From contig CALBYO010000129.1 in assembly GCA_937889705.1 (NCBI GenBank), positions 1-39,748 on the forward strand: a stretch of DNA of 39,748 nucleotides, read 5' to 3'. Position 1 is the first letter of the stretch. Every line of letters starts with the position of its first letter. A program made the translations under genes and the position numbers. Positions 23,668-33,748 of the stretch are shown piece by piece. The DNA is from an uncultured Bacillota bacterium. GTDB taxonomy: Bacteria; Bacillota; Clostridia; Christensenellales; UBA1242. The notes under the pieces are model-generated. The model searched no databases. It was not told the origin of the DNA and saw only the letters and a program-made list of their open reading frames with translations.

Positions 23668-26600
23668 ATGAGAACATTAAAAGTTGCATTAATTGTATTT
23701 TTTTCAATTTTAGGAATTGTGGGGGCGACTGTTCTTGGTTTATACCTAACAGGCAAATTAAATGTTGAGGCCATTCCACCAGCAGACATTTTTTACGCCG
23801 ATGTAACAGTTGACGAAAATGGAAATCAAACTTTCACTTCTCATACAGGTGAATATTTTGCTTCAAGCAATTTTGAAATGATAATCGGCACGACTTCAAA
23901 AAGTGAAGATTATAACCAAACAAAAGTAAATTTAGATTTCGGCACAACAGTTGCTAAAAGATATTTGAAAGTAAATTCAGAAACTTTAACTCCATATTGT
24001 TACACATTGGACGAAAACGGCAATCAAGTTAAATACGAGTTGACCGATGAAGCGAATGGAAATTACATAACGAACGGAAAAATTGTTGTTCCAAAAACTG
24101 TAACCATTGGCAGAGCGTTTAAAGTTTTGCTTTGTGTTTCAACAGATGAGGCGTCTGACGGAGCAATAGATGAGAACACTAAACTTTATAATATCGGCGG
24201 AACGGTTGTGTTGTATGCTCAATCCGAAGCAAAGTCTTTGAGCAGAATTAATACAACAATCAATATTGATGTTCCAGTTGAAAGCATCAGAATAATTCCA
24301 ACAACAAGCAATGGTGGTGAAGAAAAAGTTTTAAACACCATTATTGAAAACGACAAACTTTATTATGTTGTCAACCTTGAAACTTTCTTCGGTTTGAAAG
24401 TGGAGTTCTCGCCAGCAAGAAGTGCATATCTTTATGGAAAAGATGGCTCAAATGGCACTGCTCAATTTAAAAAAGTAATATTCGGGCTTAACAACGATGA
24501 AGAAAATATTGTATTGGTTGATGCGGACGGCAATATGATTGCTGGCGTGTCAGATATTGCAAGAATGCTTAGCGTTCTTTCTGGCGATGGCGAAGTTTTT
24601 GCAAGAGTTTTCAAAAATGCTGCAGATAACAACGCTAACGCTGGATTATCACTCGCAGAACAATACGAATTAATGGCAAATAGTGGTGTTAGCGCAAGTG
24701 CAAACATTCGTGTTACAAATATCACTATTGACGGCTTTGAAATTTCAGATAAATATCATGGCGCGGGCAATGAACTTGATTTTGATATCAACAACAGGTT
24801 GATTATCACAGCAAACAACGAACTTTTTGGAAAATCACTCCAAATTGGAATTTTGGCAGATGGATATTCACAAGGCGCAGTCCAAAAAGAAATTGAAAAT
24901 ATTTACCTTTCAATCCAAGTATTCAAAAATGGTTCTTGGGTTGATGCTACCGCTGGTGATAACAAATATTTCGCCTTTGTTGGCTCGCAAGTTTATGTTA
25001 TGAATTTGTTAGACAGCGATTATTATGGATTTAACTTCTATCAAGTTAAATTTAACCGCAACATGCCAAACAACTCATATTGGGAAATTGCGGCACTTGC
25101 CAATAACGAAAATGCAGACTATTCGTCAATTAGAATTCAAGTATTCTATAAGTCGAGCGAAGGCATTGTTGAAAACAATTCCAAATATGGCCCATACGAT
25201 GTTGAATGTGTTGTAAATCCAGTTGTTGAACCAGAAGTTGAATGGAACGACAATTCAGATTATAAACAATCTGACGAACTTGTTGCAGATAACAGAAATG
25301 AAGAGATTTTATTCTATGTTGACGGCGTTGCAAATCCAATTATTATTGATTTGACAAATTTGGGACTTATTACAAATCTTGATCAAAATCCTGCAAATAC
25401 TTTGATTAAATATTTCATCTGTTCAAAAACTGATGCAAATTTAGATAGTAAAATTAATTGCAGAAAGTACAATGGTCAACTTCAAGGTTTGCCAACCGGT
25501 ATGCAATATGTTTATGAACTTTTAAGCGATGAGAAATTGATTATTTCATCAATGGGCGATGTTTCAGAATTTGAGTTTGACATTGTTTTTGCAGTTGTTC
25601 AAAATGACTTCTATGGCAACGCAGTTAAGGACGGCGATAGTTATGTAATTAAAGCGCTCCCAAGCGCCCAAAACGGTTCGCTCATTACTTTACCATTCAG
25701 AATTTCAAAAACTGTTGATATTTCAAACGAGTCATTGAGTGTTGTTATTAATACGCCTGTTTCTCCATACGGCGAACCAACATTCGTGCTTCAAAGAACT
25801 TCAAATTCTTTAAAACTTGCTATAAAAATCAAAACAACAGATGTTGAAATCTTCAAAAAACAAGTTGATGCGGGCAATATAACTTTGCACGCTTATGAAA
25901 ATAATGTTTTAGTAAACTATTTGCATTATTACAATGACGGCGTTAATTATCCGCTTGAAAACGCATTGGCGGCGTATTTGGAAACAAATCCAACTGTTTT
26001 AACAGACGGCGAATATACGATTTTTGAAATCAACTTGTCAACTGGCGAAATTGCATTTGCTGATGCGGAAGACGAAAAAGCAATCAATATTGTTTTGAAT
26101 TATGTTGTGAACACAGAAAAAGGTGATATGAATTTCACAGCAAGCACAACAAATATAAACATTTACTCAGGTAAAATTAACGATTTAAAAATCAAATACT
26201 CTTACATTGACGACAATGGCGTAACTGTTGAAAAATATTTTGAAGGCAACGAAATAATCAACATTGTTAAACGAATTGTAAATAATGTTGGCGTAACGGA
26301 AATCTCTACTATCTACACAATGGAGATTGACGGTCAAGAAAGAGAAATTGTAATTTTAACAAACGATTATTTGAATGTTGAATTTACAAAATATGGCATA
26401 GACGATGTGCTTAATATTTCGTCAAGCAATTCACTTGTTTTGCAAGTTAGTTATATGTCGCTTAACGACGAAATTAAATATCAATTATCAGCATTGAAAA
26501 GCGGCGAAAATGTTAGAGTAACATTCAAACCACAATTTGCTCATTCAAACTTCAAAGCTATCACACTTGTATTCAATATTGATGCAAACTTTGAAGTTGA

Positions 26601-29600
26601 TGCAAACGATACAGATTTTAGAAATGGCGTTGCAAGCACTCCAAAAGACGGAATTTTAAATTATGATCCAAGTCGCGGCTACACAATTATCGGCGCACCA
26701 ATTAAACAAACGGGCGATAAATATGAAATTGTTGCAGTTGAAGACTCAAATGTTGAATACCTATTTAAAAACTTAGTTCAAGTTAGTGTTACGACTTCGG
26801 CTGGTTCTGTTGTTGTAAACGATAAATTAAAATTCACTTTGGAAATTCCAGACGACTTGAAAAGCTTTATAGAACTCATTTACGTTGACGGCGAATTAAT
26901 CGGCTTTAAACCAATAGCAAAACTTGGTAAAGCAGCAAATTTGGTTGTTTACTATTACAGTTCAGAAGTTGGTTTTAACTCTGGCGTTTTAAATATTAAT
27001 CTTGCATCATATTATCAAGCACAAGGCACGATTGATAACCATGACGGCGCAGATGTTTCACAAAAAGAGCCAGACGCAAAATTTGTTTTTGCCGAAGCAG
27101 ATATAATTTTAAACAACTTTAAAGTTTTGGGCTTTAACTTGGAAACAGGAATTTATGATGTTGAAATCAATACTGGACTGGGCGCAAAAATTGCTGCAAT
27201 ACTTAACCAATTAACAGCAATTACAAGCGACGAAACAAACTTGTTAAACATACTTCAAATTTTTGCAAGTCAAGACGCAGGAGAGTTGATTTTTACTCCA
27301 ATTTCAATCAAATTTGCACCTGTCAGCCAAGTTCAAAAATATGTTTTAACTTTCGCTTTTAACGACAATGTTGCCGAAAATGCTTACAATTTCTCGATTG
27401 ACTACATTTTCTATGTTCAACCTAATATTAAAGTTGATAAGAAAAAAATATTTGAAGTTAGAGATGAAATTTATTATCTTAACAACCAAGAAAATCCATT
27501 TAAAAATGGCTATACCTTGTATTGGTTTGAAACAACAAGTGATGGCGTTAATGTAATTAAATTCCCATTCAGCAGAATTTGCGGCGTTGAAAACTTTGTC
27601 GAAAGTAAATTCAACTTTGCTATTTATGAAGTTGGTGCGCAAAATGGCGGATTGACAGTTGGCACTCAATACACAATCTCAGGAGTCAAAAAATTAAGTT
27701 TATACGAACTTGTTGTTTATTATGCTGAGAATAAATTTACTTTTAGATATTTCGCAGAGCCAAATTTAAATTTGCCAGAGGAAATTGAAAAGGTAACTTA
27801 TAACGGCGAAGAATACTTATCTCTTTACGCAAAACAGGATATATCAGGTTTGACAGTTTTGAGTTTTGGCTCACTTGCAAATAACGGCAACATTTTGTCT
27901 TATGCCGAACTTAGCAAAAAAACTGGCAACATTAATGAAGCGTACACAAGATATGGCAACTTAATTTTAAATATTAATAAAAACAAATTTGGGTTGTTTG
28001 AGACTTATGTTGTATTAACAAACGGTTCAACAGAAAGTGAAGAATATGTTGTGTATAAGGCTCTTATTTTCCCAGAACAATGGTCTTATATTGATTATGG
28101 CGAAACTGCTGTAACTGATGTTTATCAAATTTTAAATGGCGAAGTTGTAAAGAATATTAAAAGCGGAAAAGATATTGAAAACTTTGCAAATACTATTTTG
28201 GCAAATAATTTTGAGTACGAAATATATGATTTAACTGACTCAAAATTATTAGAAAAAGATAATTTGTTAATTAATGTTGATGTTAAAAATAAAACTATCA
28301 AAACAAATCCAATGGGTAAAAATCACAAGTTTAGAATCACTTTCAAAGTTAATTACCCAGATATTGCCGGCACATTTTATGCTTACACATTCAATTATTA
28401 TGTTGAAGCAACTGCTTCGCAAACAATAGAAATTAATTATCCTTACACAGGAAGCGGAAACGGTGAAATTTTGGAAGATTTCAGTATTTCGCATAAAGTT
28501 TACTATGACGAATTTGAAAACAACCAATATATTATTGATTTAAAATCAAACAAAAATAATATGTTTGGAAAGGAGTTCGTAAAACTTACATCTAGCGGTG
28601 AAGGCGAATTTAATAATTTGATTTTTGAAATTGTAAAAGTTTATGTAAACAACGAAATAATAACAAATAACATTTCAAGTTATGTAACAATCGATAACAA
28701 TGGCAAAGTTGTTTTGAAAAATGTATCTTATGAATCATTAAATGTGTTAATTAAAATCTCAACAAAAAATGGTGCAGAAGGTTATTACAAAATTAGCGTT
28801 CAAAATCGTGCTGTAAATTATGTTATTGGTGTTGATGATACCGAAACAGGAGCAGGATTTGCGGAAAATGAAATTGAAAAACTTGTTCGTAAAGATTTGC
28901 AAGATGGAAAATACGATCTTTCAAACTATGTGCTTAGGATAAGAGAAGGTTCATCTTCATATTCCGAAGTTAAAAACTTACCGCTTCATTTTGCAGTTTT
29001 AAACAAAGACGGAGTTTTGCAAACAACAAGCAATATCATATATTATGATTCCACAAAGCAAGAATTGGTAGTGGGCTCATCACCAATTAAGCAAACAGCA
29101 ACACTTTATGCTTTCACATCAGAAGGCGTTGTGGCTAAAATTGAAATTGATATTGACAGCCCTATAAGCATAAGCCAAACCAGGGACAACTATGACGGCG
29201 GAGAAAATGACGCCCATGGTTTGTATGGTGACCAAATCGTTGATTTGTTTAAATACTTATCGATTTCTTATGAGGGTACAAAAGTTGAAGATGTTAATGG
29301 TTACAAATTTACAATAATAGCTAATGATTATGTTTCAATAGATGGCAAGAACTTAGTAATCAAGCCATATTTCAATGCTAATAATGAATTTATAGAAATT
29401 ACAATCAAAGTCCAACTTTGGGGTGAAACACAAGACGAAAGTGGAAACCCAATAAAAAACCCTCTTCCTGGAACTAGCGAAGATATTAAATGTGAACTTG
29501 AAATTACTTTCAGCATCATGCCAAATGTTATAGTAGACAATCAAACAGTAACAGTCAAAGCAAATCAAACATTGACATGGAAAGAGATTGATAATTTATT

Positions 29601-32600
29601 TAACCTCAAAAAAGGTGGTGGTTATTCATATAACTTGGGAAGTTTTACACATAATTTGCTTGCAGAAGAATTGAAACTTTATGAAACATCAAATACATTA
29701 TTAGAAAAAGAATTGCAGTTTGACACAGGAACAAAGACTTTAACATTTGCTCCAAAACCAGTTATGGCAAAAAGAGAAATTGTTATAACATTTAAGATTT
29801 CCAAAGGAGATTTTGAAACAACTGGAACTTTAACAATTACGATTGAACCAGACACCGATGTTGAAATCAATTATCCAGATTTTGGAACTGGCAGAAATTT
29901 TGACGCACTTTATATATATAAAGAAGATTATAAAGACAATATTTTAGATTTAATAGAAAGTAAGTACATTCAAATAATTGGCAAAGGAACAAATACACAA
30001 ATTGTTTTAAGAGCAACATCTGATTATATTTCTATAACAAATAACAAAATTACTTTAACTGGCGATGCTTTGAGCTTGGAATCAAATGAGACGATTGTTA
30101 TTTCGATTTATGTCGACGGACTTTTAAGAAGCACATTCACGTTGGTAATTTGCAATAATCCAGTGTTTACTGCAAGTTTTGATAACGGATTTAGTGAAAT
30201 TAGCGAAGATTTGTTAAAAGATGAAGTCACAGGAAATCCATTCTGGTTTGTAGATGGCAGCATCTCAATTAAAACAGAACAAAATAGAAGAGGTCTTGTA
30301 TTTGGAATTTATATTATTGCAAGAAATAAATTAACTGGTGTTGAAACAAGAGTTTTAATCGGTGGAGAAGGCTCACAAGAAACAGTTAAGAGTGCAGTGC
30401 TATATTTTGCTGATTACGACAGTCTAGACAGAAAATTAACTCTTAATAAGGCAATAGAGAGAAATGCTGATAACACTTATTCATTCGCTAAAATCTTTGC
30501 AGACGAAGGAATTGACATTGCCACTTGCGAATTCTATTTTGGTGAATTTGTGGTAAATGAAAATCAAGTTGTTTTGGGATCTAATCTCCAAATCAAGCAA
30601 CCAACAAAACGCATTACCTACTATTACAATGGTTTTGAAATGACTTTCTCAGAAGCAGCAACTTTGTTTAAAGTTGGCGGAAAAAAGATAAGTGAGTTTG
30701 GACTTCAAGGGGAAGGGGAAAGCGGATCTTATACATTAATTAACGCAAACAGCAGTGTTGAAATTGCTAAATATGAATTTAAAGTTGTTAAAGATTACAA
30801 ATTTGACGACAACAACTTTGCAAACAGTCCAACAGGTGGCTCAACAAGTTCAGTTACAAAAGATACATATAATGACAAAGAATTCGACAATCTATATGGC
30901 GAGCAATATAGGGTTTCAAAAACGATTGAATTGACGGCGGGTAATAGTTATTCGTTAATTGAATTGTTAAGAGGCTTAGGTTTAACCTCTTATAGAGGTG
31001 GTGCTTATCAATCAAAAGAAAAGATATATTTGGAGCATGGAAATTACACAACTAATGAAAACTTCAAATATAATTTAGGTTCATTAATCTCGCTTCAATC
31101 AATTTTGTCGGAAGAAAATATCATAGATTACACAATCACACCAAATGGTGCAAAGAAAGGTGGAGATATCGTTCACTTGGTTGTAAGGTTTGGTGCAGAC
31201 GAGCTTGCCTCAACGAACGCCTATGCGGACGCAGACACTTATATTATTAGAATCAAGATTCTTCCAAGTATAACAATCACTCCAACATCTGCTAGTGGTG
31301 AAAACATTTTGTCGTATGAAGGAAACACAACAACGGGATTAACATTAACGGCTGGCACTACAATGCCAAAGAATACTGATAACCTCTACTTCAATATTCC
31401 ACTTTCAAAACTTGTAACAATCAGCGGAAATTATGACATTACAAAAATGATTGTGTCAGTTGGTAGTGGTTCTGAGTATGTTGTTGGTGCTGGATACGCA
31501 AACAGGCTTGGAAAATTGCCAGACAGCGACGAATATGGAATTCAGTTTAACAAAACGATTTTTGGTGGAAATATAATTGAACTTACAATTTCTGATAGGT
31601 TCGGTTATAGCGAAAGCATTAGAGTTCAATATTTGAATAGCAAAAATGTATCGCCAACAATCTTATCAAATCCATCTTCAATATTTGAAGGCGATCAATT
31701 TACTTTGGCTTTCTATAAAGGACTTGACAAAAATGGTCTCAAAGAATATCAATGTTTTGGTGCGCAATCTGGGTCACTCACAGAAACTACATTAGCTGGC
31801 ATACCAAATGTAATTATCATAAATGGTTTTGATCAAATAGAAGGTGTGAAGTTAACAAATGAAGGAACTGGGGATCTCGTATCATATAACCTAGGCACAA
31901 AAGAAGCTGCTGTTGATGGTACTAAACTTACACTTGGTTATAACGACAATTCGATTTTTGGAAATAACATCAGATTATTACCAAATGAATTTGGTTTAAA
32001 AATTAGGTTAACAGTTCAAAACAGCGCAATCGGTAAAAGTGAAGTTGTTGAACTTGATGTAAACACATCTTTGAACCAAAGATATAAAGTTCAAGCAAAG
32101 GGCGATTATGGTAGGTATTCTACAATCTATCTTGGCAACGGAAATGATTATAAATTAACCGACTTGTTTGAAATTTACGATTTAAAACTTGGTGCAACAA
32201 CTGATAAAGTAAAATTTGCGGATAATGGCAGCAACAATAGCGAAACTAAAGGATATTTGATAGGAATTAAAGATGGTAAATTAACTTTTGGTGGAGCATC
32301 ATTCGCTGAAAACAATAAGATATCTGCCACAGAAGAAACCAAATTTAAGTTTAACCTTTCTGGTGAAGGGTTGGGAACGAGTGTAGATCACGAATATGGC
32401 TTCAACATTGCATTAACTCCAAAGTATTATGCGGTTGAAATGAAGGATGCAGATCAAAACTACGGAATTGTTGTTGATGGCAATGCGCAGAGTTCTTATA
32501 GTGGCACAGATTGGAAAGGTAGTATTATTTATCTTGACTATTATGGAAATGTAGTAGCAACAGGTGAAATTTCAGATGTTTTATATTCAAAAGTTTCAGG

Positions 32601-33414
32601 TATTGGAACGCTATCATCTGATAATCTTTCTGCACTAAGCGCTAATAGCCCTGTAACTATTGCTGTGAATTCAGATGGGGTTGAAATTGGACAAGTCATG
32701 GTCACAATGAGAAGGTATTATGCGTTAACTGGCGGCGGAACTTCAAGCGGTATAGGTTCAACAAACAAGTTGGACTTTGCGCTATGGACTAATGGAATAA
32801 AGGCACTTGTTGTTCAGACGACGACTGGTGAAGATCTTAGCCAAGGAATTGGTTTGTTCACTTATTCCACAATCACTAAAGGCTATGACATTACTTATGA
32901 AGATGGTCAATATAAACTTGTTAAGATTTCTGACAACTTTAAAGAAAATGATGAAGTTGCGGTCATTGTGAAGTATATGGGGAAAGAGTTGGGAATGCTT
33001 AGAATTAGTATCCAAAAAAATACTAATGGCGATGTTGTTGTTGTTGACTTGCCGTTTGATGCTTTGTCAGTTGTTGATGAGGGAAAGAAAGAAATAATTC
33101 TTGCCAAAGAAGGCTCTGAACAAAATAAAACTATTAAATTTGAAGATTGGGCAAATTTGATTCAAGTGTATAATTCACAACATACCAATATAAAAGTCTC
33201 TTTATATGCAGTTTATTCGTTATTTAATGTTACAATAACAACAAATGGATATAAATTGGAAGGTGGCAACATTGTGAAAACTGATCAATCCGCTTTCAGC
33301 GCAGGAGAAATTTCTATTGCTTTCTCGATAAAATATAAGAAGTCTGATGGAACAGAACAAGATTGTGGTTCACAAACCTTAAAATTTAATATAAAGGCTC
33401 CACAAACAACTTAA
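23668..33414 (+). CDS. Giant single-anchor surface protein, 3,248 aa
   Basis: Not a recognised family. An N-terminal signal anchor (about residues 5-27, ALIVFFSILGIVGATVLGLY) is followed by about 3,200 residues of beta-strand-rich, Asn/Thr/Ser/Tyr-rich, cysteine-poor sequence, which should lie outside the cell. Domain boundaries recur as short strands ending in PN or PS, e.g. YIFYVQPNIKVD (near 1252), YFAEPNLNLP (1365), ITFSIMPNVIVD (1952), ITIEPDTDVEI (2061), IKILPSITITP (2533). A longer repeat of about 100-125 residues is visible twice, beginning IEINYPYTGSGN (1587) and VEINYPDFGTGR (2065). This suggests tandem Ig-like modules. No LPXTG motif, C-terminal helix or enzyme motif is evident. 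The start is ATG at 23668 with GGGGG 4 bases upstream. The frame is intact over 9.7 kb. Confidence 0.85.
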   Translation: MRTLKVALIVFFSILGIVGATVLGLYLTGKLNVEAIPPADIFYADVTVDENGNQTFTSHTGEYFASSNFEMIIGTTSKSEDYNQTKVNLDFGTTVAKRYLKVNSETLTPYCYTLDENGNQVKYELTDEANGNYITNGKIVVPKTVTIGRAFKVLLCVSTDEASDGAIDENTKLYNIGGTVVLYAQSEAKSLSRINTTINIDVPVESIRIIPTTSNGGEEKVLNTIIENDKLYYVVNLETFFGLKVEFSPARSAYLYGKDGSNGTAQFKKVIFGLNNDEENIVLVDADGNMIAGVSDIARMLSVLSGDGEVFARVFKNAADNNANAGLSLAEQYELMANSGVSASANIRVTNITIDGFEISDKYHGAGNELDFDINNRLIITANNELFGKSLQIGILADGYSQGAVQKEIENIYLSIQVFKNGSWVDATAGDNKYFAFVGSQVYVMNLLDSDYYGFNFYQVKFNRNMPNNSYWEIAALANNENADYSSIRIQVFYKSSEGIVENNSKYGPYDVECVVNPVVEPEVEWNDNSDYKQSDELVADNRNEEILFYVDGVANPIIIDLTNLGLITNLDQNPANTLIKYFICSKTDANLDSKINCRKYNGQLQGLPTGMQYVYELLSDEKLIISSMGDVSEFEFDIVFAVVQNDFYGNAVKDGDSYVIKALPSAQNGSLITLPFRISKTVDISNESLSVVINTPVSPYGEPTFVLQRTSNSLKLAIKIKTTDVEIFKKQVDAGNITLHAYENNVLVNYLHYYNDGVNYPLENALAAYLETNPTVLTDGEYTIFEINLSTGEIAFADAEDEKAINIVLNYVVNTEKGDMNFTASTTNINIYSGKINDLKIKYSYIDDNGVTVEKYFEGNEIINIVKRIVNNVGVTEISTIYTMEIDGQEREIVILTNDYLNVEFTKYGIDDVLNISSSNSLVLQVSYMSLNDEIKYQLSALKSGENVRVTFKPQFAHSNFKAITLVFNIDANFEVDANDTDFRNGVASTPKDGILNYDPSRGYTIIGAPIKQTGDKYEIVAVEDSNVEYLFKNLVQVSVTTSAGSVVVNDKLKFTLEIPDDLKSFIELIYVDGELIGFKPIAKLGKAANLVVYYYSSEVGFNSGVLNINLASYYQAQGTIDNHDGADVSQKEPDAKFVFAEADIILNNFKVLGFNLETGIYDVEINTGLGAKIAAILNQLTAITSDETNLLNILQIFASQDAGELIFTPISIKFAPVSQVQKYVLTFAFNDNVAENAYNFSIDYIFYVQPNIKVDKKKIFEVRDEIYYLNNQENPFKNGYTLYWFETTSDGVNVIKFPFSRICGVENFVESKFNFAIYEVGAQNGGLTVGTQYTISGVKKLSLYELVVYYAENKFTFRYFAEPNLNLPEEIEKVTYNGEEYLSLYAKQDISGLTVLSFGSLANNGNILSYAELSKKTGNINEAYTRYGNLILNINKNKFGLFETYVVLTNGSTESEEYVVYKALIFPEQWSYIDYGETAVTDVYQILNGEVVKNIKSGKDIENFANTILANNFEYEIYDLTDSKLLEKDNLLINVDVKNKTIKTNPMGKNHKFRITFKVNYPDIAGTFYAYTFNYYVEATASQTIEINYPYTGSGNGEILEDFSISHKVYYDEFENNQYIIDLKSNKNNMFGKEFVKLTSSGEGEFNNLIFEIVKVYVNNEIITNNISSYVTIDNNGKVVLKNVSYESLNVLIKISTKNGAEGYYKISVQNRAVNYVIGVDDTETGAGFAENEIEKLVRKDLQDGKYDLSNYVLRIREGSSSYSEVKNLPLHFAVLNKDGVLQTTSNIIYYDSTKQELVVGSSPIKQTATLYAFTSEGVVAKIEIDIDSPISISQTRDNYDGGENDAHGLYGDQIVDLFKYLSISYEGTKVEDVNGYKFTIIANDYVSIDGKNLVIKPYFNANNEFIEITIKVQLWGETQDESGNPIKNPLPGTSEDIKCELEITFSIMPNVIVDNQTVTVKANQTLTWKEIDNLFNLKKGGGYSYNLGSFTHNLLAEELKLYETSNTLLEKELQFDTGTKTLTFAPKPVMAKREIVITFKISKGDFETTGTLTITIEPDTDVEINYPDFGTGRNFDALYIYKEDYKDNILDLIESKYIQIIGKGTNTQIVLRATSDYISITNNKITLTGDALSLESNETIVISIYVDGLLRSTFTLVICNNPVFTASFDNGFSEISEDLLKDEVTGNPFWFVDGSISIKTEQNRRGLVFGIYIIARNKLTGVETRVLIGGEGSQETVKSAVLYFADYDSLDRKLTLNKAIERNADNTYSFAKIFADEGIDIATCEFYFGEFVVNENQVVLGSNLQIKQPTKRITYYYNGFEMTFSEAATLFKVGGKKISEFGLQGEGESGSYTLINANSSVEIAKYEFKVVKDYKFDDNNFANSPTGGSTSSVTKDTYNDKEFDNLYGEQYRVSKTIELTAGNSYSLIELLRGLGLTSYRGGAYQSKEKIYLEHGNYTTNENFKYNLGSLISLQSILSEENIIDYTITPNGAKKGGDIVHLVVRFGADELASTNAYADADTYIIRIKILPSITITPTSASGENILSYEGNTTTGLTLTAGTTMPKNTDNLYFNIPLSKLVTISGNYDITKMIVSVGSGSEYVVGAGYANRLGKLPDSDEYGIQFNKTIFGGNIIELTISDRFGYSESIRVQYLNSKNVSPTILSNPSSIFEGDQFTLAFYKGLDKNGLKEYQCFGAQSGSLTETTLAGIPNVIIINGFDQIEGVKLTNEGTGDLVSYNLGTKEAAVDGTKLTLGYNDNSIFGNNIRLLPNEFGLKIRLTVQNSAIGKSEVVELDVNTSLNQRYKVQAKGDYGRYSTIYLGNGNDYKLTDLFEIYDLKLGATTDKVKFADNGSNNSETKGYLIGIKDGKLTFGGASFAENNKISATEETKFKFNLSGEGLGTSVDHEYGFNIALTPKYYAVEMKDADQNYGIVVDGNAQSSYSGTDWKGSIIYLDYYGNVVATGEISDVLYSKVSGIGTLSSDNLSALSANSPVTIAVNSDGVEIGQVMVTMRRYYALTGGGTSSGIGSTNKLDFALWTNGIKALVVQTTTGEDLSQGIGLFTYSTITKGYDITYEDGQYKLVKISDNFKENDEVAVIVKYMGKELGMLRISIQKNTNGDVVVVDLPFDALSVVDEGKKEIILAKEGSEQNKTIKFEDWANLIQVYNSQHTNIKVSLYAVYSLFNVTITTNGYKLEGGNIVKTDQSAFSAGEISIAFSIKYKKSDGTEQDCGSQTLKFNIKAPQTT

Positions 33415-33442
33415 TAAACTATAAAAAAGTTTAAAATATTTG

Positions 33443-33471
33443 TTGACACTCCGAGAAAAGTGTGTTACAAT
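33443..33471 (+). promoter_or_regulatory. Promoter of the rpmG-secE-nusG cluster
   Basis: TTGACA (33443-33448), 17-base spacer, TACAAT (33466-33471). Transcription should start near 33478. Confidence 0.85.
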
Positions 33472-33482
33472 GCTTGTAACAC
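33462..33482. promoter_or_regulatory. Palindrome covering the -10 box
   Basis: GTGTTACAA (33462-33470) and TTGTAACAC (33474-33482) form a perfect 9-bp inverted repeat with a 3-base centre, overlapping the -10 and the expected start of transcription. This placement suits a repressor operator. Confidence 0.5.
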
Positions 33483-33505
33483 TCAGATTTCGGGGTGTTT
33501 TTTTA
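33478..33505 (+). promoter_or_regulatory. Terminator-like hairpin in the rpmG leader
   Basis: AACACTC (33478-33484) can pair with GGGTGTT (about 33493-33499, one G-U) and is followed by a T-run that leads directly into the AAGGAG ribosome site of rpmG. It would form at the very 5' end of the mRNA, as an attenuator or a stabilising cap. Confidence 0.5.
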
Positions 33506-33518
33506 AGGAGAGAAAAAT

Positions 33519-33686
33519 ATGGCAAAGAAAAATGTTGCTCGTGCACACATCATGATTGCTTGCACAGAATGCAAAGAAAGAAATTACGCAACTGTAAAAA
33601 ATAAGAAGAACGACCCAGAAAGAATTGAAATTTCTAAACATTGCCCAAGATGCAACAAACACACTCTTCACAAAGAAACAAAATAG
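33519..33686 (+). CDS. rpmG: 50S ribosomal protein L33, zinc-binding form
   Basis: A 55-aa protein with the L33 pattern: basic start, then CTEC (Cys15/18) and CPRC (Cys42/45) forming the zinc ribbon, and the NDPERIEISKHCPRCNKHT ending. ATG at 33519 has AAGGAG 8 bases upstream. It is the first gene of the cluster rpmG-secE-nusG-rplK-rplA, a standard arrangement. In many Firmicutes zinc-binding and zinc-free L33 paralogues exist; this one keeps all four cysteines. Confidence 0.96.
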   Translation: MAKKNVARAHIMIACTECKERNYATVKNKKNDPERIEISKHCPRCNKHTLHKETK

Positions 33687-33704
33687 TTTTTGTTTCAATT
33701 TTTT
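33675..33704 (+). terminator. AT-rich hairpin across the rpmG stop codon
   Basis: GAAACAAAA (33675-33683) with TTTTGTTTC (33688-33696) holds the stop codon in its loop, followed by AATTTTTT. It could partly terminate before secE. Confidence 0.4.
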
Positions 33705-33748
33705 GTTAAACAAAAGATGTTTAATTTTGTGAATTTTAGGAGTTAAAA

